This document shows positions 11,477 to 23,116 of a DNA stretch of 64,000 bases, one piece after another. Within the stretch, counting starts at the first letter, position 1. Each line of letters opens with the position of its first letter. The translations under genes and the position numbers were made by a program. The DNA lies in contig OY292274.1 in assembly GCA_958496175.1 (NCBI GenBank), forward strand, positions 10,685,689-10,749,688, in the 5' to 3' direction. The stretch is from Sisyra terminalis (lineage: Eukaryota > Arthropoda > Insecta > Neuroptera > Sisyridae). The notes beneath the pieces were generated by a model. It was not told the DNA's origin. It did not search any database and saw only the letters and a list, made by a program, of their open reading frames with translations.

Positions 11477-12390
11477 GGGGAGACCGGGTACAAAAGTAAC
11501 AATTTGTACTTGCACCTTGATTTCTGGCTGGGTGTTATTATTGCCATTAAATGAATATAACCACAAATAAATTTAGTTTATGTTCTTCACAATAGTAACA
11601 TGATTTATTCAATTATGGTGTGTTTTATATGAATAACACAGAGTTCAAAAAATTGTCAGTTGTAACTTTCGACCACGTAGGCGGGTCAAAAGTAACATGT
11701 TGTGGGCCGAAAGTAACAAGACTGCTAAGGGTCGCTAATGAAAACATAGTACAAGTTAAACCAGCAAATTACTTATTTAAATACTTTACATTAATAATAT
11801 AAATCAAATTCAGCATTTTAAATACTAAAAAAATATATATTTTAAGGATATGAATCAATAGAATACCTCGACAACCCATAAGAACTACTGCATGAAGAAC
11901 TACCGAAACGGAAATGTATTGAAAACCATTCTATTGAAGTAGATATCCATAAAAATATGATGTTAGTAATAAAATCATTACGAGGACAAAAGTAACATAT
12001 TACTTCTGTGTTTTAGGGGGCTATGTTACTTTTGTATCCATTCTCATTTTTAATAAAACGTGTAATATAACTTTAAAACGGAACGTGCTAGAGAAAAATG
12101 AATTTAAACAATGAACAATTTATCTAATCAAGAATGGATATGCAAACATTCGAATTACTATGATCCTTTTACGACTATGTAAACAATAAATAAGAAAACG
12201 TCGAAAAACTTACTTTTGGTTCGTTAAAACACATTACGTCCTATTATATAACCTTGCAACGCACTGCGCACGCGTCGACTTAATGTGATTGAGGCGGGTG
12301 CTCTTGGCTATCACCTAATGGCAGCAAAACGATGTGCGCCCATTGGATAAACCTATGAAAGCATTTGTTACTTTTGTACCCAGTCTCCCC
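11477..12390. mobile_element. TA-target terminal-inverted-repeat element, GGGGAGACCGGG family, copy 1
   Basis: The ends are GGGGAGACCGGGTACAAAAG and the diverged complement CTTTTGTACCCAGTCTCCCC, bounded by TA (11475-11476 and 12391-12392). Inside, the decamer CAAAAGTAAC or its complement recurs at least six times, some copies back to back around 11990-12045. No transposase frame is seen, so it is a mariner-like MITE by its TA target. A second copy in opposite orientation spans 26725-30007. Confidence 0.88.
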
Positions 12391-12640
12391 TATAAGGTCT
12401 TTTATTTATCATTAAAACCACAAGAAATAAAAAAAGTCTAACAATTATTACCATATTTTAAAACATTGAAAAATCGAAAAAATTGATTTTTAAGAGTAAA
12501 AAATATAAATCTTATTAATTTCTTAATCAAAAATTATTTTTTGTCGCTGATTATTTCTTTCTGGCTTTTTAACTACTGATATTGAGCACGTTTTATTTGT
12601 TTCTTCAATTCTTGCTTTAGTTGGAGGGTAGTATTGACAA

Positions 12641-12765
12641 TAAAGACGGTTGGCAAGTGTGTAAAGAGGTCTTAGATAATTTTTTAGGCAAAATTAAAGA
12701 CTCAAACTACAAAAAAATCGTCAAAAGAATGTAAAACGTATTTCAAGCTTTAGCTTGCCTTATGA
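12641..12765 (+). pseudogene. Relic of a multicopy arthropod protein family, 5' half, cut by an insertion
   Basis: The plus strand reads GWQVCKEVLDNFLG, DSNYKKIVKRM, a stop, then NVFQALACLM, and stops at the family-b element. The frame resumes after the element at 13276 with CLMSLIVHFLHSHLD. I recognise the combined pattern (FLG...NY..IV..M...F..LGC.MS.K.HFLHSHLD) from a large set of uncharacterised, repetitive arthropod proteins. I do not know its function. An internal stop and frameshifts show that it is dead. Confidence 0.7.
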
Positions 12766-13275
12766 TCAAAATAAGATTTTTTCGCTGACTTTGAACAATT
12801 GTACTGTGTATACAATATATAGAATATATTGCGGTCCAATTTATGTAATATAATTTAATATAATAATATATAAAAATCATACCATAAACATAAATTTGAA
12901 CAGAAGTTTAAACAAAAATATTCTTGACGTATTGCTCAGATACGTATTTCGATTGCCAAGCAATCTTCCTCAGTGGACATCAAGTAGTTTGAATCACTCC
13001 GTAACTGCTTTTGGATGATTCACGTATCATCAAGTGAATCATGTCATCAAGCAGGGTCTATCAACTACTGCCATCAAGTAGTTTGATCCAAACTACTTGA
13101 TGACCACTGAGGAAGATTGCTTGGCAATCGAAATACGTATCTGGGCAATACGTCACGAATATTTTTGTTTGAACTTCTGTTCAAATTTATGTTTATGGAA
13201 TGATTTTATATATTACTATATTAAATTATACTACATAAATTGGACCGCAATATATCCTATATATTGTGTACACAG
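12766..13275. mobile_element. Hammerhead-carrying inverted-arm element, family b, copy 2
   Basis: It has the same tail (AAGATTTTTTCGCTGACTTT) and the same inverted ends as copy 1. It is flanked by TTGCCTTATGA (12755-12765) and TTGCCTAATGA (13276-13286), an 11-bp duplication with one change. The duplication doubles the codons for C-L-M in the surrounding pseudogene, so the insertion point is certain. The left-arm hammerhead has lost stem I pairing (CCA against TGA); the right-arm one is intact. The interior between the arms is different from that of copy 1. Confidence 0.82.
13104..13144 (+). ncRNA. Hammerhead-like ribozyme motif, right arm of family b copy 2
   Basis: Base for base the same as 8502-8542: CCA, CTGAGGA, A, GATTGC-TTG-GCAATC, GAA, ATACGTAT, C, TGG. 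Predicted cleavage follows the C of TATC. Confidence 0.55.
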
Positions 13276-13510
13276 TTGCCTAATGAGTTTAATAGTGCAT
13301 TTTCTTCATTCCCATCTCGACTAACTTTTCAGAAAATTTCGGAGAAGTGAGTGAAAACCAAAGTGAACGATTTCATCTAGATATTAAGGAGATGAAAAAA
13401 GATACCAGGGAAGATGGAGCATCTTAATGATGGCAGACTACGGTTGGACGGTTAAGAGAGACCACCAAGATACTTTTTGCAAGCGAAAATGTACCAAAAA
13501 GTGTCTCACT
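13276..13510 (+). pseudogene. Relic of a multicopy arthropod protein family, 3' half
   Basis: This continues the pseudogene at 12641. The first frame reads MSLIVHFLHSHLD. After a frameshift it reads ENFGEVSENQSERFHLDIK, and after another shift MADYGWTVKRDHQDTF. These are the consecutive blocks HFLHSHLD, GERFHQDIK and MADYCW.LKRD of the same uncharacterised arthropod family. At least two frameshifts and stops lie between blocks. The repetitive nature of the family suggests it spreads with mobile DNA, but this copy cannot show how. Confidence 0.75.
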
Positions 13511-16469
13511 GGGAAAAATAAATGTGTTTAGTACTCACTTATAATTTTTTTAAATAAAACATAAGTATAGTTACGCAACTATAAAATAAAACATTTTGGA
13601 AGTTTTTTTTATTTTAAAATGATAACTTATTTAAGATGGATTCCTACATTGTTAGAAATTGTGACGTTCTATAACAAAATTAAACTCATTTTCAGATTGA
13701 GTACACCCAAAAACTTAAGAATTACGCCAAAAACTAACATAGTTCTCATTTTTTTGCAGTCTTGTGTTATTATTATTATTGTTGATGTTTTGTTTGGGTT
13801 GGTTGGATAGTTTAAATGCTCCATAGAAAATATTTACTTAATATGTTTTCGTCATTTTACTATTTATTAATGTAATACAAAAAATTGACCAAATTGATTA
13901 CTGTTGATTGTTTTTATGATTGTTGTTATTGCTATAAGAATTACTATTATTGTTATTGTTGCTATTAGTTGTTAAAAATCTTTGTACTTATACAGCACTA
14001 ATCTACTGGGACTCATTGCAATGATCAACTCTATGCAGATTGTGCAATTTATTTGAAAAAAAAAATTGATTAAAAAAATTTTGTCCATATTTGAGGCTCA
14101 TAAATTTCAACAAATTTATTTTTATTGTGAACTTTTGTCATTTGATCATTAGAATTAATTTTTGGTGGTATTGTTTTTGTATTTAGCTAAAATCTAAAAA
14201 AAAATCAACAATGCCGAAAAATTGGTAAAGGTTTGAAAATTATTACAAACACAACTTCTTCTTAAATCATTTTAATCATCGAAACAAATAAAATGAAATC
14301 AAAAAACCATTAGGTAAGTCGTAAAAAATCGATTGATGTTTACATATACATACAGAGAAATTATTTCAATTAGCAAGCCATCAACCAAACCACAAAATCC
14401 TAACCGAGGAAAATGCTAAAAATAAATAATCTCAAAAATAATGAATAAATCTTTTGTGGATTTAAAAAATGAGAACAATTTCGCAATGAATACACAAAAA
14501 ATGATGGATTGTTTTTATATCTTTTGATTTTAAATCATAAACAAAAGCAAGTGTGCTATAAAGCTTTCAAAATTAAAACATATTTCAAAACTTTTATTCG
14601 AATCCGATTAGGAAATTATACATATATACGTTAATATATACATTCTTCCCAAATATTTAAAATTGTAGGCAAGAATACGAGTTTATATTATAATTAAGCA
14701 ATTTCGTTATTAATAATCTCAAAAAGACCGCTACTTCTTAAAAAATTATAACTGTTAGTAATTTAAAATTAAATTTTTCTCTTAAATTGAATTGAAAATA
14801 ATCATCAACTTTATCTATTGATAGCAACGAGTAAAGTTCAAGTGCATTATTTTGTAATTTTTCACTGCTAAAAATATCATATTAAAAATCAATGTGCAAT
14901 TTGAAAAATTTGGGGGAATTTCAAGTACCTATGAACTGTTGCTTTCTGAATCGCCTTCCTCTGACTTGATTATTTTTAATTTATGTGATAAATAATTAGA
15001 TAAGTCCTGATTATAATTTTATGACAAATAAATTAAATAATTACATATTAAGGCAATTCGTCACTCTTTCGAAAGAAGTTGTTTAATGTTTCGAATTGAG
15101 CAGCGTTATCCAACTTTTTGAGAACCAGTTAAGTTATATGATATATTTATTAGAGATAAGTAAATTTATTTTTTAGATTTTCAATGAGAAAAGTTAAACT
15201 TTTTCCAAATATTTTTGAAAATCTCTAATAGGTATGTTTTGAAAAGTGGCATCAGATCGATGGACCCTATTGGTTGAGTAGCACTGGTGCAACATACTTG
15301 GTTTGATTCCGTAATTCTTAAATGCTTATTATCATAATTGTGATTATTATGAGGTCATAATTCACGCGAGATGTTTTCTCCCATACATTTCACGTTTGGC
15401 GTATTCTAAATTTAAATGTTAGATAATAATACCAGCCGATGGAAAAAAATGCTTGATCATATAAGGTAATTATAAATTAATTTTATTGAACAAAGTGTGT
15501 GAAATAATTAGTTCTATTAAATACTTTTTAACTTTAACATAATAATTTGGGTCAATATTCATAAATTTTATTCCTCCCTAGTATAAAAGAGAACATTATT
15601 CCTAAATTTAACATTCTTACAAAGAACTAAAGACATTTCTTCCCCACATAACTATCGTTTTTTGTTGCATACACCGTTTGTGGGATACATCAATTCTAGG
15701 TCAGGCTTAATGTAAAAAAAGATGTTATCTCCAAATATTGCCCGAAGAAATTGACAAATAAATCAAAGAAATACTGCCTCGTAAGAATGGAATCGAACTA
15801 TCCCGTCCTGGTTTGCGAACAAATTAATACTCCAATAGGACGTTTGGTCACTATTTTCATCATTGCATCAAATCTAATCAACTTAAATGGCATCAATGAG
15901 ACATATCCCGACACTACAGACCAAGAGGAAATGAATAACTAATCGACAAATGTTGAACGATTTCAATGAAAAATAGATCTAATCAGTTCAGCATATTATT
16001 ACACGTGTAAAAACTATAGCATATTCTAACGATCTCAATTAGATTGACAAATTGAAAATAATCACTTTTTAAATAATTCCCACCAGCAAAATTGGCAATA
16101 AATTATATCAATATGCAATCAATTTTCATCTTCTTAAGATCTCTTTGAATATGTTTCAATAATAATTGTATTTCATTAAATCTTTTCTTCATCCAGGTGT
16201 TTCATGTAATAAGTGGCTATACAAAATTAATTTGTTCAACGTAGTATGAAGAATAAAAGACTCCCTTTTATAATCTTTGAATAAAACATTCGCTTCACAA
16301 ATATGCTACACTAAACAAGTAATTTTAATTACAAGAAGCTTATATCCATTCTATTAAAAAAAAAGTTTGTTGAAATATAAACAAAAAAGAATTTATTAAT
16401 TTAGCGTTTAAAACCGATACTACTTGTTAAAGCCATTAAAATCTAAAATCGTAAAAAAATCACAAATAA

Positions 16470-18073
16470 TCTATACATATAAATAAAATTGGAGTGTCTG
16501 TTTGTAAAATTGAAATAACCGCATTTTACTACATGCATATAAGAGTATATACGGTACATACACAGGAATAACATTTTTTTTAAATTTTTGTCTGCCTGTT
16601 TGTTCCGGCTAATCTCTGAAATGGCTGAACCGATTTTGACGGGACTTTTATTGGCAGGTAGCTGATGTAGTAAGGAGTAACTTAGGCTACTTTTATTTTA
16701 GATATAAAAAATCTTTTATTTTAGCAAAATAAAGTATTGTTGCAATTGAACACTCAACAATCGAAATTTTGAATTTAATAAGTGTAATTAATAAATAAAT
16801 AATAAATTTATAATAAGTTTCTGTTTTTGTTATATCATTTTAATAACAGCATTTTAAATAACGTCATTTCACTTAATTAGTATGAAAGTTTGTGTAGTAG
16901 GTACTTATATCAAATACCAAAGTGGTGGTTTTTAATTTTTGTTTGTTTTTCAACAATCAAACTTTTTAAAATGTAATTTTTATGAACCAATGATTGTGAC
17001 CTAGAGCAATTATATATTCTGCTGAAAATCATTAAGGGAACATTTTTTTGTCTTATCAATTAAAATATACAATCTTCCAAACTAACTTTTCTTCGGTATT
17101 TAGAACAATTTCAAAACCAATTATTGTTATTAAAAAAAATAGATATTCGAATCAACTTCCACGCTTTCCACCTATTTCTCACAATTTTGTATGTACAACG
17201 TCCAAATGAGCGAAATCGAATTGCTTTTTAGTCATGATGATCAAAATAAAGAAGGACATATTTTTTTTCGTTTTTGTATTTTCAAATATAAATGCATATT
17301 TGTATCGATGAAATTTGGAAAGTGTTTTCCTTATACGATGCAGAGTTATAATAAGATAGGGTTTTCGATAATTCCTCCCCTAAAAGAGTGAAAAATTGTA
17401 GCAAAGTTTGTACGGCAAAACGTCTAATAAGCAATCGAAATTTAAAATTTTATTATCAAATACCGTTAAAGACAAAACGTAATTACCCTTTATTATCAAA
17501 CAAAGTTGGTTTAATATTAGAAACAAAAACTTTGGGTTTGCTTAAAAATTTAAATTCTGATAGATATATCTGAAGAATACTAAATTAAGTTTATAAGTGA
17601 GCATTAAGTTTTTTGGCTTTTACATGTTGTTAACCTCAAAATCCGAAATACGTATTCACAAATAAATACATTAGTGAGCGAATATCGAGTAGCGAGAAAT
17701 TCGGCGAACTAAAAGAAAATGGTTTAATTATATAGTTGAAATTCAGATATTTTAATAATGAGTGCATAGATACACAATGGTTATACTTGATTATGGAGGA
17801 ACAGGGTTTCGTGTAATTGTCCAAATTTCAATTTCGCGGTAGTTTTGTACATTGCAGTAGTGTAATAGTTTTAATGCAATAGTGTAATAGTGTAACAGTA
17901 TATTAAATTTGTCTTTTTAAAGTTGACAAAATTGTGTTTTTAAGTATGATTATGTTTTTCGTAAAACAAATAAGAAAATTAAAAATTTTCAGTTACCGCT
18001 ACAAATAGCAAATCTAAAAAGAAAATATAATCTACACCTATGTTACGCAGAGGAAGTTGCGAGTATCAGCTAG
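16470..18073 (+). mobile_element. Non-autonomous Helitron, copy 1
   Basis: It starts TCTATACATATAAATAAAAT right after an A and ends ...GTATCAGCTAG right before a T, the A/T insertion site of Helitrons. The 3' end has the usual small hairpin (CGCAGAGGAAGTTGCG) a few bases before CTAG. Near the 5' end it holds the block CTCTGAAATGGCTGAACCGA, common in insect Helitrons. There is no Rep/helicase frame. From about 16740 to 17850 it aligns with 27725-28850 of the second Helitron, including a 66-codon open frame. Confidence 0.9.
17191..17391 (+). other. 66-codon open frame shared by both Helitrons
   Basis: It encodes MYNVQMSEIELLFS... ending IGFSIIPPLKE. The Helitron at 28180-28380 keeps a frame of exactly the same length with about two-thirds of residues the same, despite several small insertions and deletions that cancel out. 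I recognise no domain. It may be a remnant of captured or Helitron-encoded coding sequence; chance is possible for so short a frame. Confidence 0.3.
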
Positions 18074-19806
18074 TATGTAATAAAACAATTAAATGTAAAT
18101 GTATACGGAAGATTGGTTAAAAGTAACACATTCATTTAATTAATCATCAATTGCCTCAAAGCTTAATTCAAAAAGTCAAAATTGGGGTAAAAAATTTCTA
18201 TTCAATAAGGTATTTGTACAATATTTATCTGTAATTTCATCAGAATGATAATTTAAGCAATGAATTATTGGGTCAAAAATCAGCTTTTTACACCCAAACT
18301 GTGGATTAAAAAAGGCAAAACATTATGATTAAAAATTCGAATAGATATAAAATCATACAGAGAATAATAACAGTTATATAAGAACAATAACTGGATTAAC
18401 TAGTTGCAATTTTTTGTACTTGATAAATATGTTTTCAATTAAAATTGAAAAAAATATATATAAAAGAGGAAATATTCCCTTGTGTAGTAACTTGAACAGT
18501 TTTAAAATTGTTTTATATTTGTGGATAAAAACTTAAAGAGAAAAAAAGTATTAATGCCACACAGGATCCACGCTCATGAACTTCTAATTCAGCAAACTGT
18601 AACAAATCACTTACCTACAGTTCTTTTCTCTTTCACTCGTAAATCTCGTGAATAACGAGGATGTACAATTAATGATTTCAAAATGATATTTACATTTGTA
18701 CCATGGAAATGATGGAGTTGAGAATAATGGATCAAATATGTTTTCAATAATGAATCAAAAAAAAAATATTTATTTGATAAACATAATATCTAAATTAAAA
18801 AATGTTTAGTTTGGGGCATTAAGCAAAAATAAAGCTTCACATTTAAAATTTGTTGGGTCTTTAAACTCAAAATAAATCAAGCACTTTTTTAATTGCAGTT
18901 ACTATCTTGAATAAATATTTCAAGAAAAGCTCTTAACATTTATATTAAGTTATGGATTGCATCAATTATTAAGTATACTGTCTTAAGAAAGATTCAATCT
19001 GTTAAGTTTTGCCCAAAGTAGTTTAAGTTTTCCAATAAATCCTTTCCAAATTAAAATTGATTTTTCAATACTGAAAATATCCAGACGCATGCATCCAATT
19101 GAAAACATAACGTAAACGTAAAGTTAAAATAATTTTCGAAAAAAAAATCAAGTACCATGTTAAATTCTCTTTGACAATAAACAGATATATTTAACGAACC
19201 AATTAAGTGAAAATTTTAATCCTCCGTAAAAAGAAGACAAATAATTATTGCGGTTTTTACTGTAGAAAATTGTGAATTTCACTAAATTTATGCATTTTTT
19301 TTCAGTTGAAACATTGAGTAATTGTTACGTGTATATTTTCGAATTGTTGACCTCAAATTCTAACGGCAACGGAAGCCACAGGTTTTTTTGAATCGTGTGG
19401 TTAACGAAACGTTGACAAGCCGGAAGTTTTTCTCGATTATGAATTCGAAGTGATTTACGTACGAGTATTTTTCTGATAAGCCATCAAACAATGGTACTGT
19501 TTAATTGTATTCAAAAAAGAGAATCAAATTTAAATAAAAACCACAAAAATTTGTTTCCCCTACAAATCTGTTTTGTTATACTTGAATTAACCGATCTTGT
19601 CACCGTTTGGTGCCGCTAATTCCATGCACGATAAAATCAACGTTTTATTTTCTTGTAATTTCATGAATAATATACCCATATTTTTAGGATTTCAAGCAAA
19701 ATTCGATGATAAATGATAAAATTTAGAGCTCAGCTTTAATTAAATAAGAAGACAATTCAGGTTGTTTAAGATCGGTTTTTTTATTTAATATTTTTATTAT
19801 TCAATT

Positions 19807-19843
19807 AGCTACGTTTCGTTACGTATCGTAACTTCATCAGGAT
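19807..19843 (-). ncRNA. Hammerhead-like motif, left arm of family a copy 1 (stem I damaged)
   Basis: Core CTGATGA, extra A, stem II GTTAC/GTAAC, GAA and ACGT are intact. The 5' strand of stem I is ATC instead of AGC, so it no longer pairs fully with GCT. Compare 20339-20375. Confidence 0.4.
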
Positions 19844-19942
19844 TCTTTATTCACAAAAATAAAATATTTTCAATTTAACATGCATTAATGATTCTTATTT
19901 TCTGGATACTTTTTAATATTTGATGTTTTTATTAATTTTTTT

Positions 19943-19980
19943 GTACTACGCTTCGTCACTTTTGCAGCTTCTTCAGGTAC
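19943..19980 (-). ncRNA. Third hammerhead-like motif, different sequence
   Basis: On the minus strand it reads GTAC, CTGAAGA, A, a GCTGC-AAAA-GTGAC stem-loop (imperfect), GAA, GCGT, A, GTAC. Stem I is GTAC pairing with GTAC (four pairs). The base that should be A15.1 is G, so this copy is probably inactive. It shares only the architecture with families a and b and may be the edge of another element. Confidence 0.4.
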
Positions 19981-20338
19981 TACAAACAGACAGTAATAAT
20001 ATTACATAATTAATACAATAAATACAATAAATACACTTAAACACAAAATACACTTAATAAAATACCTCAATTACAAACATCAAATTTTTAAATCCATGTA
20101 AAATAACCTTTGTCATAATAATTCAATAAATTTAAAATAAATAATATTATAACAAATTTACATAATAATTTTTTTTTATATAAAAAATAAACAATCTCCA
20201 CAGAGTCTCTCGATCTCAGGTCGATAAAAACAGCTATTACATTATATATATATATTTTTTTTTAATAAATATTAATATATTAATATTTATATTTTTATTG
20301 AATTTAAATTGAAAATATTTTATTTTTGTGAATCAAAA

Positions 20339-20375
20339 AGCCTGATGAAGTTACGATACGTAACGAAACGTAGCT
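20339..20375 (+). ncRNA. Hammerhead-like ribozyme motif, right arm of family a copy 1
   Basis: Stem I is AGC (20339-20341) pairing with GCT (20373-20375). Core CTGATGA spans 20342-20348 and is followed by one extra A. Stem II is GTTAC/GTAAC closed by GATAC. GAA is at 20365-20367. Stem III, ACGT, is self-complementary. Cleavage is predicted after A20372 (GUA). All core positions of a hammerhead are present; the extra A before stem II is the only departure. Confidence 0.55.
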
Positions 20376-20474
20376 AATTGAATATTAAAAATATTAAATA
20401 AAAAATCGATCTTAAACAACCTGAATTGTCTTCTTATTTGATGATAAAGATATGCTCTTTTTAATATTCAAACT

Positions 20475-21056
20475 CAGTAGCGTAGCGTAGTGGGTATTGG
20501 GAGAAGCCCTGGGCGGCATATGAAAATGGGGCAGCATATTAACAATAATAATACCATAAAAGATTTTACGTTGAAAACAACTCGAAGATCTTTTTAAAAT
20601 GCTTAAAGAATTAAATGCTGTTTGTTTTTTTTATCAATTTTTTAACTATTGATGATAATACGGGTCGGCGAATCTCCGGCCAGCCTCAAGAAGTGACAAA
20701 ATTGCACACTACGCCTAGGGGCGTAGCTAGGTAACCAAAGGACCTGGGGCAAATTAAAAAATAGGGCCCCACTACTATGTAAACTGATTAGGTTTTATCA
20801 AATAAAAATATGAAATATACAAATACTTTAAAAATGCAAAGCTACTTAAGCTCTGTTTTGTGCACTGCAGAGCAGGTAATACAAATATTAAACAGTCACA
20901 ACAAAAATTACAATTTATACTTGGTGTAGGAGAAATTTCCAAAAGTTCAGTTCGATCGAGATTTCTGGTAAGGATTCGAGGGTCCCCTGAGCTTGAGGGC
21001 CCCGGGGCACTGCACCGCCTAGCCCCTAGGTAGCTACGCCACTGACTACGCCACTA
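20475..21056. mobile_element. hAT-type MITE, interrupted by a second hAT element
   Basis: The ends are CAGTAGCGTAGCGTAGTG and CACTACGCCACTA. An exact 8-bp duplication TTCAAACT flanks the whole (20467-20474 and 21057-21064). Near its right end the element is split by the hAT copy at 20716-21044. Without that insert the host element would be about 245 bp. Confidence 0.9.
20716..21044. mobile_element. hAT-family element, copy 2 (329 bp), nested
   Basis: It has the same ends as the element at 2453-3124 (here TAGGGGCGTAGCTAGG and CTAGGTAGCTACGCCACTG). An exact 8-bp duplication ACTACGCC lies at 20708-20715 and 21045-21052, and those eight bases are part of the right terminal repeat of the surrounding hAT MITE. 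The transposase part kept in copy 1 is deleted here. Confidence 0.92.
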
Positions 21057-22877
21057 TTCAAACTTAATTTTTTTAACTAAAACTTGCCCTACCACTTAAA
21101 AAAAGTTATATAAACAATTAGCACATTTTTAAAACAATTAATTTTAACTACATATTTTCGGAGCAAATAAAATATATTTTTTTTATTTTCTCATTTCTCA
21201 TACTGATTTTAGTGTATGAATTTTCAAATTTTTTATTAAATAAATGCCAATAACAGAAAATCATCTTTTTTAATTCAAAAATTTGTTAATGAAACGCCTA
21301 AAACAATGAATTTCCATTTTGTTACACCTACAATAGTTAATTTGACCCAAATGACGTCAATAGTTATTTCATTACATTACCTATATATGAAATATAATCG
21401 TAAATATTAAATAAAAACCATCCGTTTTTAGTTACCTTAATGCAGCACAGGTACTCTTAAAACATACCTTTAATAATTGTTTATGCTTTTGGTATAAAAA
21501 AAGATAAACCAAAAATTTTAAATTCAAAAATTAATTTAAAATTGAAACGATGTTATCTATTTTTCTCGGAAATATATATTGCATTTTAAAATTAAAAATA
21601 ACTAATTAATTTTGCTCTTGATTTGGCAGTTTTTCTACAATGATCAAACATAAAATTAAGATTTATAAAGTAAGTAATTTAAACTATCAAAAAAATTCAA
21701 AACTTTTATAAAGGTTTTAATTTTAAAGTAAATAAGTGAAATAAGAAAATAAAATTGGATGACTTCTCAAGTGTTATTGTTTACTTAGTTTACAAAATTT
21801 TTTAATGACACCTTTCAATTTCATTTTCAAATATTTGTCATGAAAATTTCAAAGTCAATCTCTGTTTTCCATGTTAACTTTTTATTTATTTTTCCAATTG
21901 TAATCGTTAAACAGGTGATTTATCTCATTAAATTTGTAACTATTGCATTCATTGTTGTTCTATTAAACTCAAATTTTTGTATTTTTTGGTCAAAAAAAAT
22001 AAATATATTATCCTAATCTGAAATTAATATTAACAAGGTATATACATTTTTTTAAATGAACTTTAAACTTTTTCGTCTTGGATTTTTAAAATTAAATTTC
22101 ATTTAAATAAGGAAGTAGACAAGAAGCCTTTTTGACTAATAAATACTGAATATTTTTAAAATTAATCGATAGTTTTTAATTAATTTGACATACGGAAAAC
22201 TTTACTTTAATTAAAGTCATAATTAAGTTAAAGTAAATATTATTTAAAGTCTTAGAAATTACGAGAAAAGTATTTCATCTGTATGAAATAATAATTTGAA
22301 GTTTCAATGTTTAATGATTGTTTGATTGGTTCATTTGCAACAGAAAGTTAAGTGCACTAATCTGATTCGCATTTTTCATTGGTTTATAAATAATGGAAAG
22401 TTTCTAAATATGTTTAAATATACATAAAGAAAGTATTGTGCAAAAAGTTTGCATAGTTGGAGCTTTTACTTTTAAAAGGTAAGCTTTTGAAAGTTTTTTA
22501 TTTTATATCGTTATTTTTATAATTTCAACGAAAGTCAGTTTTTTGAAGATATTGAAATCATGAGGGTTAAAAGTAAGTTAATTTTTTATATGAGACTTAT
22601 AAAAATCCAATAATAAATTCTTCAATATTTTTAATTAAAAGCAATAATGTGTTTTGAAAAAAAGAAAGAAAAAAATATAAAATAATTTCTTCATAAAAAA
22701 GAAGCGAAATATTTTACATTTTCAATTTGTATTGTAAAAATAAAGTTTTGTAAGTACCAAGAAACATTTAATGAATTTTTCGTAGCAAGTATTGTCTTAA
22801 AAATATTAAAAAAAAACAGTTACTTTAAACCAAAGATTTTACGCACCGATTGAAAAATTAATAACCAAAACACTTAC

Positions 22878-23116
22878 CGTTTGAGATGTAACAACTTTGC
22901 TATTCACTGGCAAAAAAACTTCACACCAAAAGCACAGCGTGGATTTGAGAAAAGCTCGCGAAAATATCAGAATACGTAAACGAAGATGCGTTCCTTGTAA
23001 CGGCTACCAATTGAATAGTAGCGACACCGTGGGATGTTTGTTATTTAGTAGCTCGGTTCAGCTCAGTTCGGCCAGTTTCGATATGAAAACCTGAACATTG
23101 AAGCCGCAAAGTGACT
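22878..23116 (-). other. Non-coding first exon, probably of the aquaporin gene
   Basis: On the minus strand this segment of about 239 nt runs from an initiator (TTTCAGTCAC) to a perfect donor, CTCAAACG|GTAAGTG. It is clearly less AT-rich than its surroundings. It contains a short upstream frame (ATGTTCAGG..., 11 codons) and no long one. The next minus-strand acceptor with a downstream start codon that I find is at 7233. A different gene farther left or a non-coding RNA cannot be excluded from sequence alone. Confidence 0.6.

Larger units (their letters stand above)
19714..20439. mobile_element. Hammerhead-carrying inverted-arm element, family a, copy 1
   Basis: The inverted arms begin AAATAAGAAGACAATTCAGG and end with the complement at 20439. 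A one-sided tail (TGATAAAATTTAGAG..CAGCTTTAATT) lies on the left only. The 9-bp duplication GATGATAAA flanks it (19705-19713 and 20440-20448). Each arm carries the block TTAGCTACGTTTCGTTACG or its complement, which is the hammerhead-like motif. The interior includes part of another motif-bearing element (19943-19980). The layout is that of Penelope-like elements. No reverse transcriptase remains. Confidence 0.75.
7233..22877 (-). other. Putative first intron of the aquaporin gene
   Basis: If the promoter-proximal exon at 22878-23116 belongs to this gene, this is a 15.6-kb intron inside the 5' UTR. It holds elements at 8212-8671, 11477-12390, 12766-13275, 16470-18073, 19714-20439 and 20475-21056. 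I see no exon or RNA gene in 7240-8200, 8690-10220, 10350-11470, 13520-16465, 18080-19700 or 21070-22870. These are AT-rich, with simple runs such as the ATT repeats near 13770. Confidence 0.55.

Noticed and set aside
8386..13144. First reading of the family b hammerhead with stem III as the larger ACGTAT-CTGGGCA-ATACGT hairpin and cleavage at GTC
   Set aside because: That register leaves stem I unpaired and adds bases to the core. The palindromic ATACGTAT register pairs stem I (CCA/TGG) and keeps the core, so it was preferred.
18608..18720. GTAAGTG donor preceded by a modestly less AT-rich segment on the minus strand, possible extra aquaporin first exon
   Set aside because: A seven-base donor match is expected several times by chance in the window, and there is no TATA/initiator pair upstream.
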